Below are positions 1 to 7,492 of a stretch of 22,567 bases of DNA, piece after piece; within the stretch, counting starts at the first letter, position 1, and the number at the start of each line of letters is the position of its first letter. Under the pieces are notes generated by a model. The model ran no database searches. It worked only from the letters and a program-made list of their open reading frames with translations, and was not told where the DNA came from. The position numbers were made by a program, and so were the translations under genes. The stretch comes from CAYRWM01 sp964428055 (GTDB taxonomy: Bacteria; Bacillota; Clostridia; Christensenellales; Christensenellaceae). The DNA is taken from the NCBI GenBank assembly GCA_964428055.1, contig CAYRWM010000028.1, forward strand, positions 1-22,567, written 5' to 3'.

Positions 1-72
1 CCTAAGCAAACAGTTTTATTATTTCAACTGTCTACCTAGGGGGTAGCATGTCAATGTCAGCGCTCTTTTTGG

Positions 73-417
73 TTACTCGATTTCGAGCTCTTTTATGACC
101 ATCTCGTTGCCCTGTATCAGCCAGGTCTTACCGCTTCCGCATTGCGGGCATGTTTTGCCGTGCTTCACGGTCGGGTAATCCGTCCCGCACTCATCGCAAT
201 GTGTCAGCGCGTGAACGATCTGAATATCAAGTTCACACTCGCGGAGTATGTCCTCCTTTTTAACTGCCCATTTCCAGACATCCTCAAAGAGATGAGGAAT
301 GACGGTCGAAACCTCTCCGATCTCAACCGTCACCCTTCTTATTTTTTTTACGTTGTTTTCCGCGGCGATATTGTTGATCTGCTCAATGCAGTGAAATACA
401 ACGCCAAGCTCGTGCAT
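73..417 (-). CDS. hypA: HypA-like nickel metallochaperone
   Basis: This 114-aa protein has the length and layout of HypA/HybF, the cytoplasmic chaperone that passes Ni2+ to the large subunit of [NiFe]-hydrogenases, usually with HypB. It begins MHE, with the conserved His2 that binds nickel in the family. It carries a zinc-loop pair of CxxC motifs (Cys74/Cys77 as CDEC, Cys90/Cys93 as CPQC). It is the last visible gene of the minus-strand operon, and its ATG directly abuts the stop of the 996-aa iron-sulfur flavoprotein gene, which implies translational coupling. No hydrogenase structural gene, hypC, D, E or F is seen, although the window ends 72 bases beyond the stop. HypA also serves other nickel enzymes in some organisms, so the client is unknown. 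Confidence 0.9.
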   Translation of the reverse strand: MHELGVVFHCIEQINNIAAENNVKKIRRVTVEIGEVSTVIPHLFEDVWKWAVKKEDILRECELDIQIVHALTHCDECGTDYPTVKHGKTCPQCGSGKTWLIQGNEMVIKELEIE

Positions 418-3407
418 CAGTGTTTACCTTTGTCCTTGCCGATAGATTCCCGGAAAGCTTCGTATTTCTTTTCGTATTCCTTGACTTCCTTCGGGACTCT
501 CTTTATCACAAGTTTTGCCGCTGTCTTTGCAAAATACGGAAGGATGTGCTTGAACTTGTCTTCGGCAACAACCATCTTTGAAGCATCGGGATGGCTTCTT
601 ACAAGATGTATCGCGTCGAACTCGCACTTTGTGGTGCATACGCCGCAGCCGATACATCTGTTCGGATCCACAACCGAGGCGCCGCAGCTGAGGCAGCGGG
701 AGGTTTCAATCCTGACCTGTTCCTCGGTGAGAGTCTTATGCGCATCTTCAAACGACATCTTATAGTCGGTTGACTCGTCCATGCCCGCTTCCTGACGCTG
801 TGCGTTGTCATAGCTGTCAACGACAATGTTGTCCTTGTCGAGTTCTATGAAGTCGCGGCGGTTTACGCCGTTCTGAAGTGAGAACTTCATGCTTTTCTCG
901 AGCGCCTCGGCTCTCTTTGCGGGATCAGCGATCTTGTCTGCCGATGCTTTTAAGTATACGTTATGCTTCCACTGAACATATCTGTGGAGAGACTCCGCGG
1001 CGCACTTGCCTGCTTCAATGGCAGTGATGACAAACTGCGGTCCCGTGAAAACATCGCCGCCGACAAATATGTCGGGCTCGGCAGTCTGGTAGGTGAGCGG
1101 ATCAGCGACAGGATAATTGCCGTGATGATACTCTACCGCGGTGTCCTTAAGAAGGTCTCCCCAGACGATCGACTGGCCGATGGCGAACACAACGTTATCG
1201 GCATCAAGGCTCATCGTCTCGCTTTCGTCATATTTCGGTGAGAAAAGACCTGTTTCCGGATCGATCGTCTGCGTGCACTTTTTGAAGATGACACTCTTAA
1301 CGTGACCGCTTTCGTCCTTGATTATTTCTTTCGGACCCCAGCTGTTGCAGATCTCGATATCTTCGGCAAGCGTCTCTTCGATTTCCTCTTTTGAAGCAGG
1401 CATCGTATCTCTGCTCTCGAGGCAGACCATGGAAACCTTTGAAGCTCCGAAACGGTGCGCTGTTCTTGCGCAGTCAACGGCAACATTGCCGCCGCCGACC
1501 ACGATGACGTTGCCGGACATCTTTCTCGACTTGTCTTCTGTTGCATCATGGAGGAATCTGACAGCTATATCAAGACCATCGGCATCTTCGCCGGGCACAC
1601 CGGGAAGCCGGCCGCCCTGACAGCCGATCGCAATGTAAAACGCGTCATATCCTTCTTCGCGGAGCTGCTGGATAGTAACATCCTTGCCGACTTCAACGCC
1701 GCACCTTATTTCAACGCCGATCTCACGAAGAACATCTATTTCTGCCGCTATGACATCCTTCTGAAGCTTGTACGAAGGAATGCCGTACTGCATCATGCCG
1801 CCCGGGACCGCGTCTTTTTCAAATACGACCGGTTTGTACCCGTTTACTGCAAGGTAATAGGCGGCGGAAAGGCCGGCAGGGCCTGCGCCTATGATAGCGA
1901 TTTTCTGACTCCAGTATTCATATCTGTTTGAAGCGATGACAACCGGAGGAATATATCTGGTTTCTGAGTTAAGATCCTGTTCTGCGATGAACTTCTTGAC
2001 TGCGTCGATTGAAACAGCCCCGTCGATCGTGCCTCTGGTGCAGGCATCTTCGCACTTGTGGTTGCAGACCCGGCCGCAGATCGCCGGGAACGGGTTGTCT
2101 TTCTTTATCAATGCAAGAGCGTCCCTGTATCTTCCCTGAGCAGCCATTCTGAGATAACCCTGAACAGCTATATGAGCAGGGCAGGCCGTCTTGCACGGAG
2201 CTGTACCTGTGTCATAGCAGTTGATCCTGTTGTCGTTTCTGTAATTCGGGCTCCACTTTTCTTCCTTCCAATGAAGATATTCCCTGATCGATGAATGCTC
2301 GGGAAGAGTGCGGCGGGGATAAACGACCTCACCCTGCTCCGTGCAGAGTTTCTGGCCGAGCCTTACCGCGCCTGCGGGGCAGTATTCAACGCACTTGCCG
2401 CAGGCAACACAGTCATCCTTTGTGACTTCAGCTCTGTAAGCCGATGCCGACATGTTCGGTGTATTGAAAAGCTGTGAAGTACGGAGAGCATTACATATCT
2501 GCACATTACAGTTGCAGATACCGAATATCTTATTTTCGCCGTCAATATTCGTGATCTGATGTACGAAGCCCTTTTCCTCAGCTTTTCTGAAGATGTCCAT
2601 GGCTTCCTCATAGGTGATGTCATGGCCGATGCCTGTTTCGCGGCAGTAGTCCGCAAAGTCGCCGACTCCGACGCACCATGCAAGATCATCATCCGGGCAG
2701 ACTTCACCTAACGCAGCACGTGAAGCACGGCAGGAGCAGCGGCCCACGCCGATTTTTCCTTCGTACTTCTTGAGCCAATAGGATATTTTTTCCAGGTCGA
2801 TGGCTTCGTTGTTCATTTCGATCGCTTTTTCGACAGGAATGACGTGCATGCCGACGCCTGAACCCCCCGGAGGGATCATATGAGTGATACCGGCAAGAGG
2901 AACATAGGTCATACGCTCAAAGAACGCGCCTAAGGTGGGATGATCACAGAGCCTCTTATTTGACTTGTCCGGGAGTTCATCCATATTGAGAAGCTCAGCG
3001 GAACCCGGAACAAACATGGGAAGGATGTATCTTCTTTCCGACTGGGGAGCAGTCCTGCCGTTGTGATCATAATGATAGCCGTAGTCATATTCAAGCAGGC
3101 CGATATAACTCATTTCGTCCAGAAGTTTCTGAAGCGCTTCATCGTCGTGAGTTCCCCTGTCAAGCTTTTTGAGATCTGCGAAAGTGTAATGATGCCTCAC
3201 TTTCATTTTAAGGGCAAGATCGGCCATCTCATCGGTAACGATTTCAGCGAGCCCGTAGTACTCGGCATCGTCAACCTTAAGTCCCTTGAGCTTATGGTCA
3301 AGAACATCTGTGATCTTGATGCCGAGTTTCACGATCTTTTTGTTCGGTACCTTATCGTGTGAACGGGGCGGATCCACCAAATAATTATGTTCGTATTTTT
3401 CAGCCAT
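417..3407 (-). CDS. Iron-sulfur flavoprotein: ferredoxin module fused to GltD-like NAD(P) oxidoreductase
   Basis: A 996-aa cytoplasmic electron-transfer protein in three parts. Residues about 1-360 form a cysteine-rich module with CSCR (224-226), Cys237, Cys245, a CNCNVQIC motif (298-305) and a 4Fe-4S site CVACGKCVEYCP (333-344). Residues about 400-815 resemble the glutamate synthase small subunit/NADPH oxidoreductase family: an N-terminal Cys cluster (Cys405, 409, 444, 448, 452, 456), an FAD dinucleotide fold IIGAGPAG (505-512), an NAD(P) fold VVGGGNVAVD (636-645) and a FVGGD FAD site (781-785). Residues about 905-935 carry another ferredoxin site, CIGCGVCTTKC. It lies 15 bp after hypB and abuts hypA. 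A likely role is shuttling electrons between reduced ferredoxin and NAD(P) or a partner enzyme; the substrate is not known. The start has AAGGA 11 nt upstream. Confidence 0.8.
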   Translation of the reverse strand: MAEKYEHNYLVDPPRSHDKVPNKKIVKLGIKITDVLDHKLKGLKVDDAEYYGLAEIVTDEMADLALKMKVRHHYTFADLKKLDRGTHDDEALQKLLDEMSYIGLLEYDYGYHYDHNGRTAPQSERRYILPMFVPGSAELLNMDELPDKSNKRLCDHPTLGAFFERMTYVPLAGITHMIPPGGSGVGMHVIPVEKAIEMNNEAIDLEKISYWLKKYEGKIGVGRCSCRASRAALGEVCPDDDLAWCVGVGDFADYCRETGIGHDITYEEAMDIFRKAEEKGFVHQITNIDGENKIFGICNCNVQICNALRTSQLFNTPNMSASAYRAEVTKDDCVACGKCVEYCPAGAVRLGQKLCTEQGEVVYPRRTLPEHSSIREYLHWKEEKWSPNYRNDNRINCYDTGTAPCKTACPAHIAVQGYLRMAAQGRYRDALALIKKDNPFPAICGRVCNHKCEDACTRGTIDGAVSIDAVKKFIAEQDLNSETRYIPPVVIASNRYEYWSQKIAIIGAGPAGLSAAYYLAVNGYKPVVFEKDAVPGGMMQYGIPSYKLQKDVIAAEIDVLREIGVEIRCGVEVGKDVTIQQLREEGYDAFYIAIGCQGGRLPGVPGEDADGLDIAVRFLHDATEDKSRKMSGNVIVVGGGNVAVDCARTAHRFGASKVSMVCLESRDTMPASKEEIEETLAEDIEICNSWGPKEIIKDESGHVKSVIFKKCTQTIDPETGLFSPKYDESETMSLDADNVVFAIGQSIVWGDLLKDTAVEYHHGNYPVADPLTYQTAEPDIFVGGDVFTGPQFVITAIEAGKCAAESLHRYVQWKHNVYLKASADKIADPAKRAEALEKSMKFSLQNGVNRRDFIELDKDNIVVDSYDNAQRQEAGMDESTDYKMSFEDAHKTLTEEQVRIETSRCLSCGASVVDPNRCIGCGVCTTKCEFDAIHLVRSHPDASKMVVAEDKFKHILPYFAKTAAKLVIKRVPKEVKEYEKKYEAFRESIGKDKGKH

Positions 3408-3422
3408 AGCAGTTTCTTTCCT

Positions 3423-4097
3423 TTACTGATTTGTTTTTGCTTTTTCTATTGATTCGGTAAGCCATGCGGTCCACCTGTCAATCCCTTCGCCGGTCTTTGC
3501 GGAGATTGGGATGACGATGGCGTCCGGGTTGCACTTTTTCACGTATTCCATGCACTTGTCCATGTCGAAGTCAAAGTACGGCATAACGTCGATTTTGTTT
3601 ATAAGGACAACATCACATACCGAAAACATGAGCGGGTATTTCAGCGGCTTGTCATGTCCTTCCGGAACGGACAGGATCATCGCGTTCTTTGTCGCGCCTG
3701 TGTCAAACTCCGCCGGGCAGACAAGGTTGCCGACATTTTCAAGTATGGCGAGCTCAACATCGTTATCGACAAGGGCATCAAGTCCCTGTCTTGTCATCTC
3801 AGCGTCAAGATGGCACATTCCGCCCGTGTGGATCTGAATGGCCTTTGCGCCGGTTCCGGCAATTGCCTTTGCGTCGACGTCGCTGTCGATGTCGGCCTCC
3901 ATAACGCCGATCCTGTATTTCTCTTTGAGCGCGGCGATGGTACGCTTAAGCGTCTCGGTCTTTCCGCTGCCGGGGGACGACATAAGGTTAAGGAGAAAGA
4001 TCCCCTTCTCCTTTAATTCCTTCCTGAGCAGCTCCGCTCTCTCATCGTTTGAGGCAAAAACACTTCTTTTTACCTCAATTATTTTTACTCTGTCCAT
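3423..4097 (-). CDS. hypB: HypB-like nickel-insertion GTPase
   Basis: A 224-aa SIMIBI-class GTPase that powers nickel delivery to metalloenzymes with HypA. Visible signatures are the P-loop SSPGSGKT (40-47), the metal-site TGGMCHLDA (Cys95-His96), the switch region ENVGNLVCPA (Cys127) and the guanine-specificity NKID (167-170). The ATG at 4097 is preferred over an upstream start at 4217 because the longer form would run 40 residues into the iorB coding region with no HypB similarity. There is no His-rich stretch or N-terminal CxxCGC nickel site, so this is the short form. It lies 32 bp after iorB and 15 bp before the flavoprotein gene, apparently in one operon. Confidence 0.92.
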   Translation of the reverse strand: MDRVKIIEVKRSVFASNDERAELLRKELKEKGIFLLNLMSSPGSGKTETLKRTIAALKEKYRIGVMEADIDSDVDAKAIAGTGAKAIQIHTGGMCHLDAEMTRQGLDALVDNDVELAILENVGNLVCPAEFDTGATKNAMILSVPEGHDKPLKYPLMFSVCDVVLINKIDVMPYFDFDMDKCMEYVKKCNPDAIVIPISAKTGEGIDRWTAWLTESIEKAKTNQ

Positions 4098-4129
4098 ATA
4101 TATTTTCCGATTGATAGCGGCCGTGCGTT

Positions 4130-4708
4130 TTATACAGCCTGATAGCCTTTTTTGAATGCAGTCAGGTTCATATCTACGAACGCGGGCTTGCATACCTGTC
4201 CGATCGCCTTTTCCCATTCCTCTTCGGGTATCTCGGGCAGGCTCTTTGCTAGCACTCCCAGCATGACCGTGTTGACTGATTTTGCGCTGCCCGCCTCAAG
4301 AGCCAGGGACAGAGCGTCGACGAATACGGCGCTTCCCGCCTGGGCTGTTATGGCTTCCTTAAGGTCATCCGGATATTCCGCCGCTCCGGTTATAACGGGG
4401 AGAGGGAGTATCTTCTGCTCGTTGACGTATGCCTTTCCGTCTTTCTTCAGATAATCCAGCCATCTCATGGCTTCCATGAGCTCGAACGAGAGTATGATGT
4501 CGGCGCCGCCCTTGTCTATTATGGGGGAGGCTATCTTTTTACCGAATCTCACGTGAGTGACAACGCTTCCGCCTCTCTGCGCCATGCCGTGGACCTCAGA
4601 GAGTTTTACGTCAAAACCCATGTTCAGGGCCAGCTGTCCGAAGACCTTGCTCGCGAACAGGGTTCCCTGTCCTCCTACGCCTGTAATGAGTACGCTTGTA
4701 TTCTTCAT
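4130..4708 (-). CDS. iorB: Indolepyruvate:ferredoxin oxidoreductase, beta subunit
   Basis: A 192-aa gamma-domain type subunit of 2-oxoacid:ferredoxin oxidoreductases. It shows the family N-terminus VLITGVGGQGT and the HGMAQRGGSVVTHVR stretch typical of IorB. With IorA it oxidatively decarboxylates aryl pyruvates from Phe, Tyr and Trp transamination to aryl-acetyl-CoA, reducing ferredoxin. The ATG at 4708 shares its A with the TGA stop of iorA, and GGGAGGTG lies about 8 nt upstream; a GTG one codon earlier is possible but too close to the ribosome site. Length is normal for the family. Confidence 0.93.
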   Translation of the reverse strand: MKNTSVLITGVGGQGTLFASKVFGQLALNMGFDVKLSEVHGMAQRGGSVVTHVRFGKKIASPIIDKGGADIILSFELMEAMRWLDYLKKDGKAYVNEQKILPLPVITGAAEYPDDLKEAITAQAGSAVFVDALSLALEAGSAKSVNTVMLGVLAKSLPEIPEEEWEKAIGQVCKPAFVDMNLTAFKKGYQAV

Positions 4709-6441
4709 CACTTGTCACCTCCCGCTTCGATCGCATCAAAGGCACAGACATCAGCGCACAGTCCGCAGCCGGTGCACAGTGTCGCATCGATCGCTATGCC
4801 CTTTTCGGTCTTGCATATTGCAGGACATCCGAGCTTCATGCACATCCCGCAGTTTTTGCACTTGTCAGTATTCTCTTTGAATGCGGGGTGGATATTCTTC
4901 TTGTCAAGGAGTATGCAGGGCCGTCTCGTGACTATGAGCGAAGGCTCCCTTCTGGATGTTTCTTCCTTGAGCACTGCTTTAAGCCCTTTAAGATCGAACG
5001 GATCTATGACCCTTATATTCTTGACTCCGAGAGCATCGGCCAGTTTCACTATATCGACCGCGGGTGCCATCTCGCCCATAGCGTTTTTTCCAGTGCCGGG
5101 GTGATCCTGATGTCCCGTCATCCCGGTTGTGGAGTTGTCCAGTATTATGACAGTGGACGTTCCTGCGTTGTATACGGTATTTAAGAGTCCCGTTATGCCC
5201 GAATGCAGGAATGTGGAGTCTCCGATGACCGCGACGGATTTAGCTGCGAATTCGCCGCCTCGTGCCATCTCGGCGCCGTGGGCCATTCCTATGGACGCAC
5301 CCATGCAGACCGTCGTGTCGATGGAACTTAACGGAGGTACAGCTCCGAGCGTATAGCATCCTATGTCACCGAATGCCTTGAGCTTCAGGCTCTTAAGCGT
5401 ATAGAATACCGCTCTGTGCGGGCATCCGGGGCAGAGTGCCGGCGGTCTCGCCGGGACCGTGGCTGCTTTCGCGCCTTCGGTCTTTATGCCGAGTATGCTT
5501 TCCTTTACCATGTTTGCGGAGTACTCGCCCTGAACAGTGAACAGTTCCTTGCCGGTGCACTTTATGCCGGCCGCCTTGCACTGGTTCTCTATGAACGGTT
5601 CGAGCTCTTCCACTATATACAGTTTGTCTACCTTCTCGGCGAATGACTTGATAAGATCGGTATTTATGGGATAGACCATGCCGAGCTTCAGGACTGAAGC
5701 GTCCGGGCATGCTTCCTTTACATACTGATAGCACACGCCGGAAGTCACTATGCCGATAGCGGTATCGTTCATCTCTATACGGTTTAAGTCACAGTCAAAA
5801 GCGAATTCCTTTATGTCCTTCATCCTCTGTTCAACGAAGACATGTCTCAGTCTCGCGTAGTTCGGCATCATGACGTATTTTGCGGGATCGCTCTCGTAGT
5901 CCTTTACCTGATAGTCAATCCTCTCGCCCGTTTCGACTATGCCTCTCGAGTGGGATATCCTGGTAGTCGATCTCATAAAGAAGGGCGTGTCGAACTTTTC
6001 AGAGAGCTCATACGCTCTTATCATAAAATCCTTTGCTTCCTGACTGTCAGAGGGCTCGAGCATAGGTATGTGAGAACTCCTGGCATAGAATCTTGAATCC
6101 TGCTCATTCTGTGACGACGGCATTGAGGGGTCGTCCGCGACAAGTATCACCAGTCCGCCGTTGACACCTGTATATGACGCCGTAAAGACCGGGTCCGCCG
6201 CGACGTTCAGTCCAACATGCTTCATGCAGGAAAGAGCTCTTGCTCCGCCTACCGAAGCTCCGACTGCGACTTCGACCGCAACCTTCTCGTTGGGCGCCCA
6301 TTCCGAATGGATCTCCTTCATCTTCGCAGTACATTCGGTGATCTCCGTGGACGGGGTGCCGGGGTAGGAGGCCACAACGGTCACGCCTGCTTCATATGCT
6401 CCTCTGGCGAACGCTTCGTTGCCGAGCATTATAGTCTTCAT
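4708..6441 (-). CDS. iorA: Indolepyruvate:ferredoxin oxidoreductase, alpha subunit
   Basis: A 577-aa TPP- and Fe-S-dependent catalytic subunit. The N-terminus (GNEAFARGAYEAGV, SYPGTPSTEI) is the pyrimidine-binding pyruvate:ferredoxin oxidoreductase domain. The middle has CPGCPHR and a TPP-binding region around GDSTF and ILDNSTTGMTGHQ. The C-terminus carries two 4Fe-4S sites (CKNCGMC at 528-534 with Cys539, and CTGCGLCADVC at 556-566). It converts arylpyruvates plus CoA to aryl-acetyl-CoA and CO2 while reducing ferredoxin. It is the first gene of the operon, overlaps iorB by one base, and has AAGGAG 11 nt before its ATG. In many Clostridia a phenylacetate-CoA ligase gene follows ior; here hyp genes do. 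Confidence 0.95.
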   Translation of the reverse strand: MKTIMLGNEAFARGAYEAGVTVVASYPGTPSTEITECTAKMKEIHSEWAPNEKVAVEVAVGASVGGARALSCMKHVGLNVAADPVFTASYTGVNGGLVILVADDPSMPSSQNEQDSRFYARSSHIPMLEPSDSQEAKDFMIRAYELSEKFDTPFFMRSTTRISHSRGIVETGERIDYQVKDYESDPAKYVMMPNYARLRHVFVEQRMKDIKEFAFDCDLNRIEMNDTAIGIVTSGVCYQYVKEACPDASVLKLGMVYPINTDLIKSFAEKVDKLYIVEELEPFIENQCKAAGIKCTGKELFTVQGEYSANMVKESILGIKTEGAKAATVPARPPALCPGCPHRAVFYTLKSLKLKAFGDIGCYTLGAVPPLSSIDTTVCMGASIGMAHGAEMARGGEFAAKSVAVIGDSTFLHSGITGLLNTVYNAGTSTVIILDNSTTGMTGHQDHPGTGKNAMGEMAPAVDIVKLADALGVKNIRVIDPFDLKGLKAVLKEETSRREPSLIVTRRPCILLDKKNIHPAFKENTDKCKNCGMCMKLGCPAICKTEKGIAIDATLCTGCGLCADVCAFDAIEAGGDK

Positions 6442-6474
6442 ATAACAATGATCTCCTTGTTTTCATCATCTTTA

Positions 6475-6488
6475 TGCGTCAAAACGCA
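6475..6488. promoter_or_regulatory. Short perfect palindrome upstream of iorA
   Basis: TGCGTcaaaACGCA forms a 5-bp perfect inverted repeat with a 4-base spacer, 34 bases upstream of the iorA ATG. It could be an operator half-site pair or a small mRNA hairpin. An ATTATA (TATAAT on the minus strand) at 6531-6536 is a possible iorA -10, but I see no convincing -35. The rest of 6442-6604 is AT-rich with no gene. Confidence 0.3.
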
Positions 6489-6604
6489 ATCAGAGATGTT
6501 AGTATGTGCAATTAAAAAAACAACACTAAAATTATAATATAAAAACGGGCAAATATAAAGCGAAAAAAAGGCCTGAGGGACGGGGCAAAAAGTTCGTGAT
6601 TTTT

Positions 6605-6634
6605 TTGACAGTAACTCTTTGAATATTGTATAAT
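6605..6634 (+). promoter_or_regulatory. Sigma70-type promoter of the oxaloacetate decarboxylase operon
   Basis: TTGACA (6605-6610) and TATAAT (6629-6634) are both perfect consensus with an 18-base spacer. Transcription would start near 6641, giving a leader of about 137 nt before the first gene. Confidence 0.85.
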
Positions 6635-6640
6635 AACTTC

Positions 6641-6777
6641 AAATGCGCAATGTGTTTCAATGCTGTGCGGACATGGTTTGAAACAGGCGATAAAGACAGG
6701 TTTTTAAGCGGTGCGGAACCGCATAAAATTTTAGGGACTGAATGCCCCGGATGACGGAAAGGAGGAATAATAGAGTT
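6641..6777 (+). promoter_or_regulatory. Structured 5' leader of the oad operon
   Basis: This untranslated leader can form an 8-bp hairpin (TGTTTCAA 6653-6660 with TTGAAACA 6678-6685), a GC-rich hairpin GCGGT-gcgga-ACCGC (6708-6722) followed by an AT stretch, and a small GGG/CCC hairpin just before the ribosome site GGAGG. I recognise no known riboswitch class in it. Whether it regulates anything is inference. Confidence 0.4.
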
Positions 6778-7062
6778 ATGCAGATAGACAACTCTACCGT
6801 TATTTTTCTGGGACTGGGCATAGTTTTCATGGGCCTCGTATGTCTGATAATAATCATCACGGTACTGGGAGCCATAATGAAGCGTGCCGACAAAAAGAAG
6901 GTAGCCGCCGAACCGGTAGCAGCAGCCGCTGCAGCAGCGCCGGCACAGACGGTCATACCCAACAAATCCGAATTCGTGGCGGCGGTGAGCGTTGCTGTTG
7001 CCGAAGATTGCGGCACGGATGTATCCAGGATAAGGATACACAAGATCGAAAAGGTCGGATAA
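6778..7062 (+). CDS. Oxaloacetate decarboxylase gamma-chain (OadG-like) membrane subunit
   Basis: A 94-aa protein with one N-terminal membrane segment (about residues 7-34, TVIFLGLGIVFMGLVCLIII...), a basic stop-transfer patch, an Ala/Pro linker and a small C-terminal domain ending RIRIHKIEKV. This is the layout of OadG and of the methylmalonyl-CoA decarboxylase delta chain, which assemble the complex at the inner face of the membrane. The ATG at 6778 is chosen because AGGAGG lies 12 nt upstream; an in-frame ATG at 6742 precedes that ribosome site. It is the first gene of the four-subunit operon, 40 bp before the biotin carrier gene. Annotation as OadG rather than MmdD rests on the neighbouring alpha subunit. 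Confidence 0.85.
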   Translation: MQIDNSTVIFLGLGIVFMGLVCLIIIITVLGAIMKRADKKKVAAEPVAAAAAAAPAQTVIPNKSEFVAAVSVAVAEDCGTDVSRIRIHKIEKVG

Positions 7063-7102
7063 CAAAAGCGATTATTTAAGTTTTCGAAAGGACTAATAAA
7101 AA

Positions 7103-7477
7103 ATGAAAAAGTACAGAGTCAATGTGAATGGTAATGTTTACGATATAACGCTCGAGGTTCTCGAAGGCGAAGCTGCGGCAGCAGCTCCCGCACCGGCACC
7201 CGCTCCTGCGGCAGCAGCTCCTGCACCCGCACCTGCAGCTCCCGCAGCAGCAGCCCCCGCAGGCGGTGAGACAGTAACCAGCCCGATGCCCGGCACGATC
7301 CTTTCCGTCAACGTCAAGCAGGGCGATGCGGTCAAGTCCGGTCAGGTCCTGATGATCCTCGAAGCCATGAAGATGGAGAACGAGATAATGGCTCCCTGCG
7401 AAGGCACAGTCGCATCACTCGCCGTATCTCAGGGCGCATCAGTCGATACAGGCGCTGTCCTCTGCACGATAGCATAA
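7103..7477 (+). CDS. Biotin carrier subunit of Na+-translocating decarboxylase
   Basis: A 124-aa biotin carboxyl carrier protein. It has a short N-terminal beta segment (MKKYRVNVNG...), a flexible Ala/Pro linker at about residues 24-53, and a biotinyl domain with the EAMKME motif, in which Lys90 is the predicted biotin attachment site. It carries CO2 from the alpha-subunit carboxyltransferase to the membrane beta subunit. The linker is encoded by repetitive GC-rich codons. AAGGA lies upstream of the ATG, and the beta-subunit gene follows after 15 bp. In many bacteria this domain is fused to the C-terminus of OadA; here it is a separate polypeptide, as in glutaconyl-CoA and methylmalonyl-CoA decarboxylases. 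Confidence 0.95.
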   Translation: MKKYRVNVNGNVYDITLEVLEGEAAAAAPAPAPAPAAAAPAPAPAAPAAAAPAGGETVTSPMPGTILSVNVKQGDAVKSGQVLMILEAMKMENEIMAPCEGTVASLAVSQGASVDTGAVLCTIA

Positions 7478-7492
7478 CCGGGAGGCACACAG

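Noticed and set aside
10..31. Terminator at the left edge
   Set aside because: The 6-bp stem ACAGTT/AACTGT has a 10-base loop and only three Ts after it on the minus strand; too weak to call.
142..765. Long plus-strand reading frame
   Set aside because: It lies opposite hypA and the end of the flavoprotein gene, has no ribosome site, and its sequence does not look like a protein family.
1455..1931. Plus-strand reading frame within the flavoprotein gene
   Set aside because: Antisense to a well-supported FAD/NAD(P) domain; a shadow of codon bias.
4098..4217. Longer HypB start at 4217
   Set aside because: The extra 40 residues overlap the iorB coding region and lack HypB character; the ATG at 4097 matches the family start.
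7160..7265. Short tandem GC-rich repeats
   Set aside because: They encode the Ala/Pro linker of the biotin carrier; no spacers or conserved repeat unit as in CRISPR.
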